From assembly GCA_029012525.1 (NCBI GenBank), contig JAQXMG010000045.1, forward strand, positions 1 through 14,500: a DNA stretch of 14,500 nucleotides, given 5' to 3'. Every line of letters begins with the position of its first letter. Positions within the stretch are counted from its first letter, which is position 1. A program made the translations under genes and the position numbers. This document shows positions 7,877 to 13,924 of the stretch, in pieces. Origin of the DNA: a bacterium (GTDB taxonomy: Bacteria > Bacillota_I > Bacilli_A > RF39 > UBA660). Below the pieces are notes generated by a model. That model did not search any database, was not told where the DNA came from, and saw only the letters and a program-made list of their open reading frames with translations.

Positions 7877-8210
7877 AAAAGGTCAAGCACTTGTTGAATT
7901 TGTAATACTACTTCCTATAATATTTATAATAATATTTGCAATTATTGACGTATCACTTGTTTTTTATAATAAAAATCATTTAGAAGGTGTATTAGATGAT
8001 GTTGTTACAATGACATCAAATGGTAAATCAGAAGAAGAAATAAAAACTGCTATTGATAATAAAGATATTACATATACAATTGTTGCTGATGGAACTTATG
8101 CCACAATTAGTTTAAAACAGAAAATTTATTTTACAACACCTATTTCATACTCATTTTTTAAAGATGGATTAGAGATAGAAACAAAAAGGGTAATACTATA
8201 TGAACAATAA
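7848..8210 (+). CDS. TadE-like pseudopilin, about 120 aa
   Basis: A minor pilin-like protein of the Tad system. The leader ends NKKG (Gly12 with this start), the mature chain begins QALVE with Glu at +5, and a hydrophobic helix FVILLPIIFIIIFAIIDVSL follows. A small C-terminal domain of beta character (YTIVADGTYATISLKQKI) resembles TadE/TadF proteins. The start is uncertain. GTG 7848 follows an AAAGGGGA stretch at a fitting distance. ATG 7827 has only AGGT upstream and overlaps the previous gene by 50 nt. TTG 7869 would leave a leader very like that of the neighbouring pilin, but its ribosome site is 13 nt away. In all cases the mature protein is the same. It overlaps the pilin gene upstream and the next gene by 11 nt, so the three are translationally packed. 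It is likely exported to the membrane and processed by a peptidase encoded elsewhere. Confidence 0.82.
   Translation: MKDTAKILNKKGQALVEFVILLPIIFIIIFAIIDVSLVFYNKNHLEGVLDDVVTMTSNGKSEEEIKTAIDNKDITYTIVADGTYATISLKQKIYFTTPISYSFFKDGLEIETKRVILYEQ
7870..7899 (+). repeat. 30-bp direct repeat, copy 2 (in TadE-like gene)
   Basis: Identical to 7683-7712 and located 187 bp downstream. It spans the stop codon of the first pilin and encodes NKKGQALVE of the second, in that gene's own frame. Confidence 0.95.
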
Positions 8211-8508
8211 AGGACAATCATTAGTTTTATTTGTTATTATTTTGCCAATTGTAGTTCTTTTATTTATATTTTTATTTGATATAGCAAATCTTTCTATGGA
8301 AAAAATAAGACTAAATAGTATTGCAGAAGAAGCACTTCAATATTTAAAAGAAGGAAAAGATATAGAACAAGTAAATGAATATATAATTAAAAATGATTCT
8401 TCAATTGAAATAATATCTGTTGAAATTGATAAAATATATATAAGAAAATATATAAAGCCATATTTTGGTGATAAAACTTACAAAATAGAAATACATAAAA
8501 AGGGGTAA
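8200..8508 (+). CDS. TadE/TadG-like pseudopilin lacking Glu5, 102 aa
   Basis: The third small pilin-like protein of the cluster. It has a very short leader MNNKG, cleavage expected after Gly5, and mature start QSLVL. The usual Glu at +5 is Leu10. The hydrophobic helix runs to about residue 27 (FVIILPIVVLLFIFLFDIANL). The rest is a charged 70-residue domain with an N-terminal helix and probable beta strands (IEIISVEIDKIYIRKYI). In type II secretion the tip subunit GspK also lacks Glu5, so a tip or initiator role is a fair guess but is not shown. The start ATG 8200 overlaps the previous gene by 11 nt, with AAAGGG 9 nt upstream. The next gene follows after 4 nt. The pilin-like class is well supported by leader, helix and context; the subfamily name is less certain. 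Confidence 0.8.
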   Translation: MNNKGQSLVLFVIILPIVVLLFIFLFDIANLSMEKIRLNSIAEEALQYLKEGKDIEQVNEYIIKNDSSIEIISVEIDKIYIRKYIKPYFGDKTYKIEIHKKG

Positions 8509-8512
8509 TTTT

Positions 8513-9268
8513 ATGGAAAAAAGTAAAAAGGGGAAAATTATTACTATTACATCTACTAAAGGCGGAGTAGGAAAAACTATTACTACTCTTAATTTAGCAG
8601 GTCTTTATAGTAGTCTTGGTCTTAAAACTCTTATAATAGATTTAGACATTTATGGTGGTGCTATAGCAACATTTGTAAATTCTAATTTAGAACGTAATAT
8701 TTTTAATTTTATTGATGATTATACACATAACAGATATAAACAAATTAGCGATTATATTTATAGTTATAATGATTATATCGATGTTATTTCTAGTGTTAAG
8801 GACCCCAGACTTGCTAATAAGATAGATTTTAAATACATACCTATTTTACTTGATACAGTTATATATAAGTACGATGTTATTTTACTCGATACTAATCATA
8901 CCTTAAATGATATAAGTATAATGGCCTTAGATAATTCAGATGTTATTTTATATCTATTAACTAATGATAGTTTTGACCTTAAAAATACTAGAACTTTTGT
9001 GAGTATTATAAAAGATGCTGGCTTTAAAAATGTTTATACTGTTTTAAATTCATCAATCAGTAGTAAATCATATTATTCAATGTACGATATTAGAAATATT
9101 ATTGATTATAATATAGATTTTACATTTCCAAAAACATTTTATATTAGAAATATTGATAAATACATAACATCAAGCATCATTCCAACTCTTGATAAAAGCA
9201 TAAGTTTAAATAAAAAAATGATGCCACTTGCTAAGTTTTTAATTGAAGATAAAGAGGTGAAAAAATGA
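8513..9268 (+). CDS. tadZ: TadZ/CpaE-like MinD/ParA-family ATPase
   Basis: A P-loop ATPase of the MinD/ParA superfamily that, in Tad systems, helps place the pilus machine at its site on the inner face of the membrane. The deviant Walker A motif STKGGVGKTITT (Lys16 signature lysine, Lys21 P-loop lysine) is at the N-terminus. LIIDLDIYGG follows (switch region), and VILLDTNHTLND is the Walker B-like segment. At 251 aa it consists only of the ATPase domain. Many CpaE/TadZ proteins carry an N-terminal receiver-like domain of more than 100 residues, absent here. The start ATG 8513 follows AAAGGGG at a normal distance. The gene overlaps cpaF by 4 nt (ATGA), indicating coupled translation. On sequence alone a plain ParA/MinD would be possible, but position between pilin genes and cpaF makes TadZ the best call. 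Confidence 0.88.
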   Translation: MEKSKKGKIITITSTKGGVGKTITTLNLAGLYSSLGLKTLIIDLDIYGGAIATFVNSNLERNIFNFIDDYTHNRYKQISDYIYSYNDYIDVISSVKDPRLANKIDFKYIPILLDTVIYKYDVILLDTNHTLNDISIMALDNSDVILYLLTNDSFDLKNTRTFVSIIKDAGFKNVYTVLNSSISSKSYYSMYDIRNIIDYNIDFTFPKTFYIRNIDKYITSSIIPTLDKSISLNKKMMPLAKFLIEDKEVKK

Positions 9269-10602
9269 AAAAGTCACTCTCAGAAGTTTTTGCTTTAAAT
9301 GAAAAAAATGTTTTGCCTAGAGCAAATGATATACCAGATTATAATGTATTTTCTGATAAAGTATTACTAGATAATTTAAGAAACACTATTATACAAAATA
9401 TAATTGATAATAATATACCAGATGACAAATATTTAAAACAATATATTAATGAAAAAATTGATAGTGCTTTAGAGGGTTATGATTTATCTAATTTAGAAAG
9501 AAATCATATTTATAACTTGATTGAAAATGAAATAAATGGATTTGGACCTATTACTGAGCTTTTAGATGATCCAAATATAACCGAAATAATGGTAAATGCA
9601 CCAGATGAAATTTATATTGAAATAGATGGTAAAGTAATAAAAGATGACACGGTATCATTTATAAATGATGATCATATTGTAAGAACAATTCAAAGAATGA
9701 TACAACCTCTTGGCAGAACAATAGATACTGCAAATCCCATGGTTGATTCAAGACTTGCAGATGGTTCTCGTATTAATGCAATTATTCCACCATTATCACT
9801 TAATGGACCAGTTATTACAATAAGAAAATTTAAACCAAACCTATCTACAATAGATGATTTAATAAGAAATGGAACTTTAACTCCATATATGGCAAGATTT
9901 CTAGAGGCATGTGTTCTTGGAAAACTTAACATTTTAGTTTGTGGTGGAACAGGAAGTGGAAAAACAACACTTTTAAATGTTTTATCATCATTTATTAAAA
10001 ATGATGAAAGAATAATTACTATTGAAGATTCAGCTGAACTTAAACTTCGTCAAAGTCATGTTATTTCTCTTGAAACAAGAAATGCTAATTATGAAAAAGA
10101 ACGAGAGATAACTATAAGAGATTTGGTAATTAATGCTCTTCGTATGAGACCAGATCGTATAATAATAGGAGAAGTTCGTGGTAAAGAATCATTTGATATG
10201 CTTCAAGCAATGAATACAGGTCATGATGGTAGTATGTCAACACTACATGCTAATAGTCCAAGTGATTGTTTAAATAGACTTGAGACAATGGTTTTAATGA
10301 GTGGAATAGAAATTCCAATTAAAGCAATTCGTGAATACATTGATAATGCTATTGATGTTGTTATAAATATTGAAAGATTATCTGATGGCAAAAGAAAAAT
10401 AACAAGTATATGTGAAGTTGTAGGAATAAGTAATGATGAAATAAAATTAAAAGAAATCTTTGCTTTTAAACAAAAAGGATTAACAAGCAAAGGTGAAGTA
10501 GATGGCTCATTTGTATTATATAAATATATTCCGAAAGTATATTCAAAAATAAAAAGTAAAGGTATTGATAGTATTGATGATATCTTTGAAAAATTTAAAT
10601 AA
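9265..10602 (+). CDS. cpaF: CpaF/TadA-family secretion ATPase
   Basis: The hexameric traffic ATPase that powers assembly of Tad pili, acting on the cytoplasmic side with TadB/TadC. The protein is 445 aa, typical of the family. After an N-terminal helical domain (about 1-115) with ELLDDPNITEIMVNAPDEIYIE comes the ATPase core. It shows Walker A CGGTGSGKTT (Lys233), the Asp box RIITIEDSAEL, Walker B MRPDRIIIGEVRG (Glu303) and the His box TGHDGSMSTLHANSP (His320, His328). All catalytic elements are intact. The start ATG 9265 overlaps the tadZ stop, with GAGGTG just upstream. The next gene follows after 16 nt. It is the best-conserved member of the cluster and anchors its identification. Type II/IV secretion relatives are less likely because CpaF-type landmarks and flanking Tad genes are present. 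Confidence 0.97.
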   Translation: MKKSLSEVFALNEKNVLPRANDIPDYNVFSDKVLLDNLRNTIIQNIIDNNIPDDKYLKQYINEKIDSALEGYDLSNLERNHIYNLIENEINGFGPITELLDDPNITEIMVNAPDEIYIEIDGKVIKDDTVSFINDDHIVRTIQRMIQPLGRTIDTANPMVDSRLADGSRINAIIPPLSLNGPVITIRKFKPNLSTIDDLIRNGTLTPYMARFLEACVLGKLNILVCGGTGSGKTTLLNVLSSFIKNDERIITIEDSAELKLRQSHVISLETRNANYEKEREITIRDLVINALRMRPDRIIIGEVRGKESFDMLQAMNTGHDGSMSTLHANSPSDCLNRLETMVLMSGIEIPIKAIREYIDNAIDVVINIERLSDGKRKITSICEVVGISNDEIKLKEIFAFKQKGLTSKGEVDGSFVLYKYIPKVYSKIKSKGIDSIDDIFEKFK

Positions 10603-10618
10603 ATAGAGGTGATAAGAA

Positions 10619-11623
10619 ATGACAAAATATTATTTATATTTGATAGCAATATTTAGTTTACTTATAATACTTTTTGTCGTTTCTTTTTACTTAATTAGAT
10701 TAAGTATTATGCTAAATAAACAAAAACGTTTAATTAAGTTTAGTATAACTACTAATGACTTAGATCAAAAAACAATCTTTGAAAAATTAGAAGATTTATA
10801 TGGAAGTATTATTAGAAAAATTTCAAAAGTATTAAAACGTTCTAAAATTATTGTTAAATATAGCAAAAAATATGATAAATATATTTTTCTAGATTCATTT
10901 TATTTAAAAGAAGGAATTGATCTTATTTCTAATAAAATAATTTTTGGTATATTTTTTGTTGTTATTACTGTAATAATTGATATTTTAAGGCTTAAGACAG
11001 TAAATTTATTTCAAATTATAGCATCATTTTTAGTAGGATATCTTATTATTAATATTTATGTATTCATAAAAAGAAAAAAAGAGGAAAAACAAATTCAAAA
11101 TGATTTATTAAAAGCTGTTTCAATTATGAATAATGCCTTTAAGTCTGGAAGAAGTATTATGCAAGCTGTTGAAATAGTAAGTACTGAACTTGATGGAGCA
11201 ATTAGTAATGAATTTAAAAAAATTTATCTTGATTTATCATATGGACTAGATTTAAATATTGTTTTTAAAAGATTTGCGGATCGTGTTAAAAATGATGAAA
11301 TAAAATATATGTCAGCATCTCTTACTATTTTAAATAAAACCGGAGGAAATATTGTTAAAGTATTTAATTCGATAGAAAAAGGTTTTTTTGATAGGCAAAA
11401 ATTAAAAGACGAATTAGATAGTTCTCTTGCTCTATCTAATATGGTTTATAAAGTGTTAGTTTGCCTTCCTATACTTATGATTTTAATTATATATATATTA
11501 AATCCAACTTATTTTAATCCTTTATTTACTACATTAATAGGAAGAATAATAATTGTTATTTCTATAATAATATATATATCATACATAATTATAGTAAAGA
11601 AAATAACAAATTTGAAAGAGTGA
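10619..11623 (+). CDS. tadB: TadB-like type II secretion F-domain membrane protein
   Basis: One of the two inner-membrane platform proteins of Tad systems. At 334 aa it begins with a transmembrane helix (about 4-26), followed by a basic cytoplasmic stretch. Two further helices lie at about 105-150. Next is the T2SSF domain (about 162-285), with the typical LKAVSIMNNAFKSGRSIMQA opening and ILNKTGGNIVKVF later on. Two C-terminal helices (VYKVLVCLPILMILIIYIL and GRIIIVISIIIYISYIIIV) complete the usual TadB topology. The start ATG 10619 has GAGGTG 8 nt upstream. It is followed after 4 nt by the paired TadC gene. The T2SSF call is firm; TadB rather than TadC is assigned by order and length. Confidence 0.9.
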   Translation: MTKYYLYLIAIFSLLIILFVVSFYLIRLSIMLNKQKRLIKFSITTNDLDQKTIFEKLEDLYGSIIRKISKVLKRSKIIVKYSKKYDKYIFLDSFYLKEGIDLISNKIIFGIFFVVITVIIDILRLKTVNLFQIIASFLVGYLIINIYVFIKRKKEEKQIQNDLLKAVSIMNNAFKSGRSIMQAVEIVSTELDGAISNEFKKIYLDLSYGLDLNIVFKRFADRVKNDEIKYMSASLTILNKTGGNIVKVFNSIEKGFFDRQKLKDELDSSLALSNMVYKVLVCLPILMILIIYILNPTYFNPLFTTLIGRIIIVISIIIYISYIIIVKKITNLKE

Positions 11624-11627
11624 TATT

Positions 11628-12338
11628 ATGGAAAAAAATAATAAAAAATTTAAATTAAGTAGTTATATATATAGTAAAAGAGACATAAAAAAAATGGAGG
11701 AAAAGATCACTCTTTTTGGAGTGAATTGTAAAATAGATCCAATTAGTGTTTTAAATATTAGACTTCTTACTACTATTTTATTATTTGTATTACTACTATA
11801 CTATCTAAAATTTGGTTATTTAATCGCTCCAATTACTGCAATTTTTTATTATATTTTATTTGTACCAATGTTTATTGATACAAAACTTGAGAAAAGAAGA
11901 AAAAAATTGGAAAAAGAAGCAATGTATTTTTTTGAAATACTTGCTCTTTCACTTGAAGCTGGAAGAAATATTAAAACTTCAATAGAAATAACATGTGATA
12001 ACATAGATGGAGAACTTTCTTCTGAGTTTAAGAAACTTTTAAAAGATATAAGATATGGTATGAATCTAAATGATGCATTACAGGAGTTGAAATTTAGGAT
12101 TCCATCTGATACAATAAATAATATAATATTAAATATTAAAGAAGCAAATATCTTTGGTAACAATATTATAGAAACAATGTTTAGTCAAATTGATTATATT
12201 AGAGAAAAAAGAATATTGGAACAAAAAGCGCTTATAAGCAAGATGCCTGTTAAAATAAGTATCGTTTCTGTTATATTTTTTATTCCACTTCTGATGTTAG
12301 TTTTACTAGCTCCAATGTTAATCAATATGTTAGGTTAG
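11628..12338 (+). CDS. tadC: TadC-like type II secretion F-domain membrane protein
   Basis: The second platform protein, expected to pair with TadB in the membrane and contact the CpaF motor. At 236 aa it is short for the family (often near 300). It has a hydrophobic hairpin at about 45-85, a T2SSF domain with ILALSLEAGRNIKTSIEI and LKEANIFGNNIIETMFSQ-like elements (the middle of the domain), and a C-terminal helix (VSVIFFIPLLMLVLLAPMLI). The N-terminal 40 residues are basic and cytoplasmic. The start ATG 11628 lies 4 nt after the tadB stop (TGA). The stop TAG at 12336-12338 is overlapped by the strong AGGAGG site of yebC. No frameshift is visible, so the shortness reflects a compact form rather than damage. 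Confidence 0.88.
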   Translation: MEKNNKKFKLSSYIYSKRDIKKMEEKITLFGVNCKIDPISVLNIRLLTTILLFVLLLYYLKFGYLIAPITAIFYYILFVPMFIDTKLEKRRKKLEKEAMYFFEILALSLEAGRNIKTSIEITCDNIDGELSSEFKKLLKDIRYGMNLNDALQELKFRIPSDTINNIILNIKEANIFGNNIIETMFSQIDYIREKRILEQKALISKMPVKISIVSVIFFIPLLMLVLLAPMLINMLG

Positions 12339-12349
12339 GAGGAAAATTT

Positions 12350-13069
12350 ATGAGCGGACATTCAAAATGGTCTACAATTAAAAGAAAAAAAGGGGCAATT
12401 GATGCTGAAAGAAGTAAAATCTTTCAAAAATTAAACAAGGAAATTTTTGTAGCAGCAAAACTTGGAGATAAGGATCCAGACAATAATCCAAATCTTAGAA
12501 TGGCTATAGATAAAGCTAAAGCTGAAAATATGCCTAAAGACAGAATTCAAGCAGCAATTGATAAAGCTCATTCAAGTAGTAATAGTGAAAATTATGAAAG
12601 TGTAAGATATGAAGGCTATGCTGCAGGTGGTGTTGCTGTCATGGTTGATTGTTTAACAGATAATAGAAATAGAACAGCAAGCGATGTCAGAAGTACCTTT
12701 ACTAAACGTGGTGGTAATTTAGGAACTGATGGTTCTGTTTCATATCTATTTGAAAGAAAAGGAGTTATAGTTTTACCAAAAACATATGATGAAGATACAT
12801 TGATGGAATTATCACTTGATAATAATGCCCTTGATTTTGTTGTTAATGATGATTCTTACGAAATTTATACAACATATGAAGATTTTATTAATATGAATAA
12901 AGTTTTAAATGAAAATGGGATTACTGAATTTTTAATGAATGAAACAAGATATATACCACAAAATACTGTAGAACTTCCTGAAGAAAAACGTGAAAAAGTA
13001 TATGCTTTAATTGATACATTAGAAGATTTAGATGATGTTCAAAATGTATATCATAATATGGCAGAATAA
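12350..13069 (+). CDS. yebC: YebC/PmpR family protein
   Basis: A highly conserved cytoplasmic protein of 239 aa, the usual length. It begins SGHSKWSTIKRKKGAIDAER, the family signature, followed by KLNKEIFVAAKLGDKDPDNN, NMPKDRIQAAIDKA, YEGYAAGGVAVMVDCLTDNRNRTASDVR and GGNLGTDGSVSYLFERKG. Older annotations call it a transcriptional regulator. Recent work on the family points to helping ribosomes through difficult, proline-rich stretches, so the regulator label should be read with care. The start ATG 12350 is preceded by AGGAGG (12337-12342) with a 7-nt spacer, the strongest ribosome binding site in the operon. It lies 11 nt after tadC and appears to be the last gene of the pilus transcript, with no separate promoter seen. 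This suggests shared transcription rather than a pilus function. Confidence 0.97.
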   Translation: MSGHSKWSTIKRKKGAIDAERSKIFQKLNKEIFVAAKLGDKDPDNNPNLRMAIDKAKAENMPKDRIQAAIDKAHSSSNSENYESVRYEGYAAGGVAVMVDCLTDNRNRTASDVRSTFTKRGGNLGTDGSVSYLFERKGVIVLPKTYDEDTLMELSLDNNALDFVVNDDSYEIYTTYEDFINMNKVLNENGITEFLMNETRYIPQNTVELPEEKREKVYALIDTLEDLDDVQNVYHNMAE

Positions 13070-13104
13070 TACTAAATCAAAGTTGATTCTGTTATAATTA
13101 ATTC

Positions 13105-13134
13105 TTGACAAATAAATAAATATTATAGTATTAT
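13105..13134 (+). promoter_or_regulatory. Promoter of the toxI antitoxin RNA
   Basis: A perfect -35 TTGACA (13105-13110) and TATTAT (13129-13134, one base off consensus) are 18 bp apart. Transcription would start near 13141, about 47 nt before the first antitoxin repeat. Between the yebC stop (13069) and this promoter only a weak A/T-rich inverted repeat (13077-13090, no T tract) is seen, so some readthrough from yebC is possible. Confidence 0.75.
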
Positions 13135-13187
13135 ATTAATGCAAGTTTGATATAAATCATTTTGCTTCAATATTTATATATTGAAAA

Positions 13188-13293
13188 AAGCGGTAATCCC
13201 AACCATAAATCGGGAGCTAAATAAGCGGTAAACCCAACCATTAAATAGGGGAGCTAAATAAGCGGTGTATCCAGCCATAAATGGAAGTTAAAA
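13188..13293 (+). repeat. Three tandem 34-37 nt antitoxin repeats, each a potential pseudoknot
   Basis: Units: 13188-13222 (35 nt), 13223-13259 (37 nt) and 13260-13293 (34 nt). All begin AAGCGGT. Stem 1 pairs GGT with ACC (13192-13194/13202-13204; 13227-13229/13237-13239), and in unit 3 GGT with GCC (13264-13266/13274-13276). Stem 2 pairs TCCC with GGGA (13197-13200/13212-13215), CCC with GGG in unit 2 (13233-13235/13248-13250), and TCC with GGA in unit 3 (13270-13272/13283-13285). The strand order is that of an H-type pseudoknot. An outer AGC can pair with GCT (units 1 and 2) or GTT (unit 3). Confidence 0.9.
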
Positions 13294-13297
13294 AAGT

Positions 13298-13329
13298 AAC
13301 TAGAAAAATTGAATTTTTTCTAGTTTTTT
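13298..13329 (+). terminator. Rho-independent terminator between toxI and toxN
   Basis: An 11-bp stem AACTAGAAAAA (13298-13308) / TTTTTCTAGTT (13315-13325) with loop ttgaat runs into T's to 13329. A terminator here is typical of type III systems, where partial readthrough keeps toxin low relative to antitoxin RNA. Confidence 0.88.
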
Positions 13330-13330
13330 A

Positions 13331-13359
13331 TTTACAAACACACGTTTGATTGCTATAAT
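13331..13359 (+). promoter_or_regulatory. Putative extra promoter directly in front of toxN
   Basis: TTTACA (13331-13336, one base off consensus) lies 17 bp before a perfect TATAAT (13354-13359), which carries the extended element TGc (13351-13353). Transcription would start near 13366, just before AAGGAG (13371-13376). An inverted repeat CAAAC acac GTTTG (13335-13348) overlaps the end of the -35 and the spacer, and could be an operator. Confidence 0.6.
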
Positions 13360-13385
13360 AATTATCTATAAAGGAGATGGTATTT

Positions 13386-13904
13386 ATGGAAAAAAATTTT
13401 GTTTTAGTAAAAATTAATGCAAATTATTGTAATTATCTAAGAAAATATGATAACAAAGTTCCTTATAATGAAGGAAGAAAAGAATTGAGACCATTTGTTG
13501 GTGTAATATTTAAAATTGAAGAAATTTGCTATTTTGCGCCACTTACAAGTCCAAAAAATAAACATTTAGTCATGAAAAATAAACTAGATTTTCTTAAAAT
13601 AAATAATGGTATTTATGGTGCGATTAATTTTAATAATATGATACCAGTTATAGATGGTACATTTAAAATAATTGATTTAGCAAAGAAGTTTAAAGATAAA
13701 GAAGAAAATATGTATCAACAATTGCTAATTAATCAATTAAATTGGTTAAACGATAATAATATAAAAGTTAGAACTAAAGCAATAAAATTATATACTTTAT
13801 ATAATGAAAATAGATTACCTTTGAACATTAAAAATAGATGTTGTAATTTTAAATTACTCGAAGAAAAGTGCACTAATTACAATAAAAATAAAATTAGTGT
13901 ATAA
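13386..13904 (+). CDS. toxN: ToxN/AbiQ-family type III toxin endoribonuclease
   Basis: A sequence-specific endoribonuclease that cuts mRNA and its own antitoxin precursor; related systems stop growth or abort phage infection when the antitoxin is lost. At 172 aa it matches the family length. Signatures in order: LVKINANYCNYLRKYDNKV (7-25), RPFVGVIF (35-42), then YFAPLTSPKNKH (49-60). The last holds the catalytic Thr/Ser/Lys cluster (Thr54, Ser55, Lys57, matching Thr52-Ser53-Lys55 of Pectobacterium ToxN). DFLKI and YGAINFNNMIPV follow. The C-terminal half is helical, with a Cys pair late. The start is ATG 13386, nine nt after AAGGAG (13371-13376). The ATG at 13377 touches that site with no spacer and is rejected. 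It lies just downstream of the toxI repeats and terminator. All active-site residues are intact, so the toxin is probably functional. Confidence 0.93.
   Translation: MEKNFVLVKINANYCNYLRKYDNKVPYNEGRKELRPFVGVIFKIEEICYFAPLTSPKNKHLVMKNKLDFLKINNGIYGAINFNNMIPVIDGTFKIIDLAKKFKDKEENMYQQLLINQLNWLNDNNIKVRTKAIKLYTLYNENRLPLNIKNRCCNFKLLEEKCTNYNKNKISV
13871..13899 (+). repeat. Inverted repeat at the 3' end of toxN
   Basis: CACTAATT (13871-13878) pairs with AATTAGTG (13892-13899) around a 13-nt A-rich loop, and can extend with a few wobble pairs. No T tract follows on the plus strand, so it is not a standard terminator. It may protect the toxN mRNA end or act as an attenuator; chance cannot be ruled out in such A/T-rich DNA. 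Confidence 0.45.
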
Positions 13905-13905
13905 T
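13876..13905 (+). promoter_or_regulatory. Possible promoter for tcdA overlapping the toxN stop
   Basis: A perfect TATAAT (13900-13905) contains the toxN stop codon TAA (13902-13904). The best -35 is ATTACA (13876-13881) at 18 bp, a weak match that lies within the inverted repeat. It would give tcdA its own expression with a very short leader before GAAGGTG (13913-13919). Given the base composition this remains tentative. Confidence 0.4.
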
Positions 13906-13924
13906 ATATCTTGAAGGTGTTATT

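Larger units (their letters stand above)
13141..13329 (+). ncRNA. toxI: ToxI-like antitoxin RNA of a type III toxin-antitoxin system
   Basis: This non-coding RNA lies directly upstream of the toxN-like gene, between a strong promoter and a terminator, the standard arrangement of type III systems. In these systems the toxin cuts the precursor into single repeat units that wrap around and inhibit the toxin. The transcript carries a leader with two predicted hairpins (13141-13165 and 13166-13185), then three tandem repeats (13188-13293), then the terminator (13298-13329). Repeat borders hold AAAT (13219-13222 and 13256-13259), a sequence type cut by studied ToxN enzymes. Each repeat can form an H-type pseudoknot, described under the repeat entry. 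No open reading frame is apparent. The family is inferred from repeat size, fold and the adjacent toxin; the exact subfamily (ToxI or CptI) is open. Confidence 0.88.

Noticed and set aside
10221..10649. Long open frame on the minus strand over the end of cpaF and start of tadB
   Set aside because: It is antisense to two strongly supported genes, shows no family resemblance, and such frames are common opposite A/T-rich genes. The same holds for antisense frames over polC (4044-4460, 5591-5806) and tcdA (13894-14238).
13077..13090. Terminator after yebC
   Set aside because: The inverted repeat AATCA/TGATT is only 5 bp with a 4-nt loop and has no T tract after it, so it may be chance in A/T-rich DNA.
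13188..13293. CRISPR array
   Set aside because: The units follow each other directly with no unique spacers, number only three, and sit between a promoter/terminator pair and a ToxN gene, which fits a type III antitoxin instead.
13377..13385. ATG 13377 as the toxN start
   Set aside because: The AAGGAG at 13371-13376 touches this codon with no spacer. ATG 13386 is nine nt away, and the family homology begins right after it.
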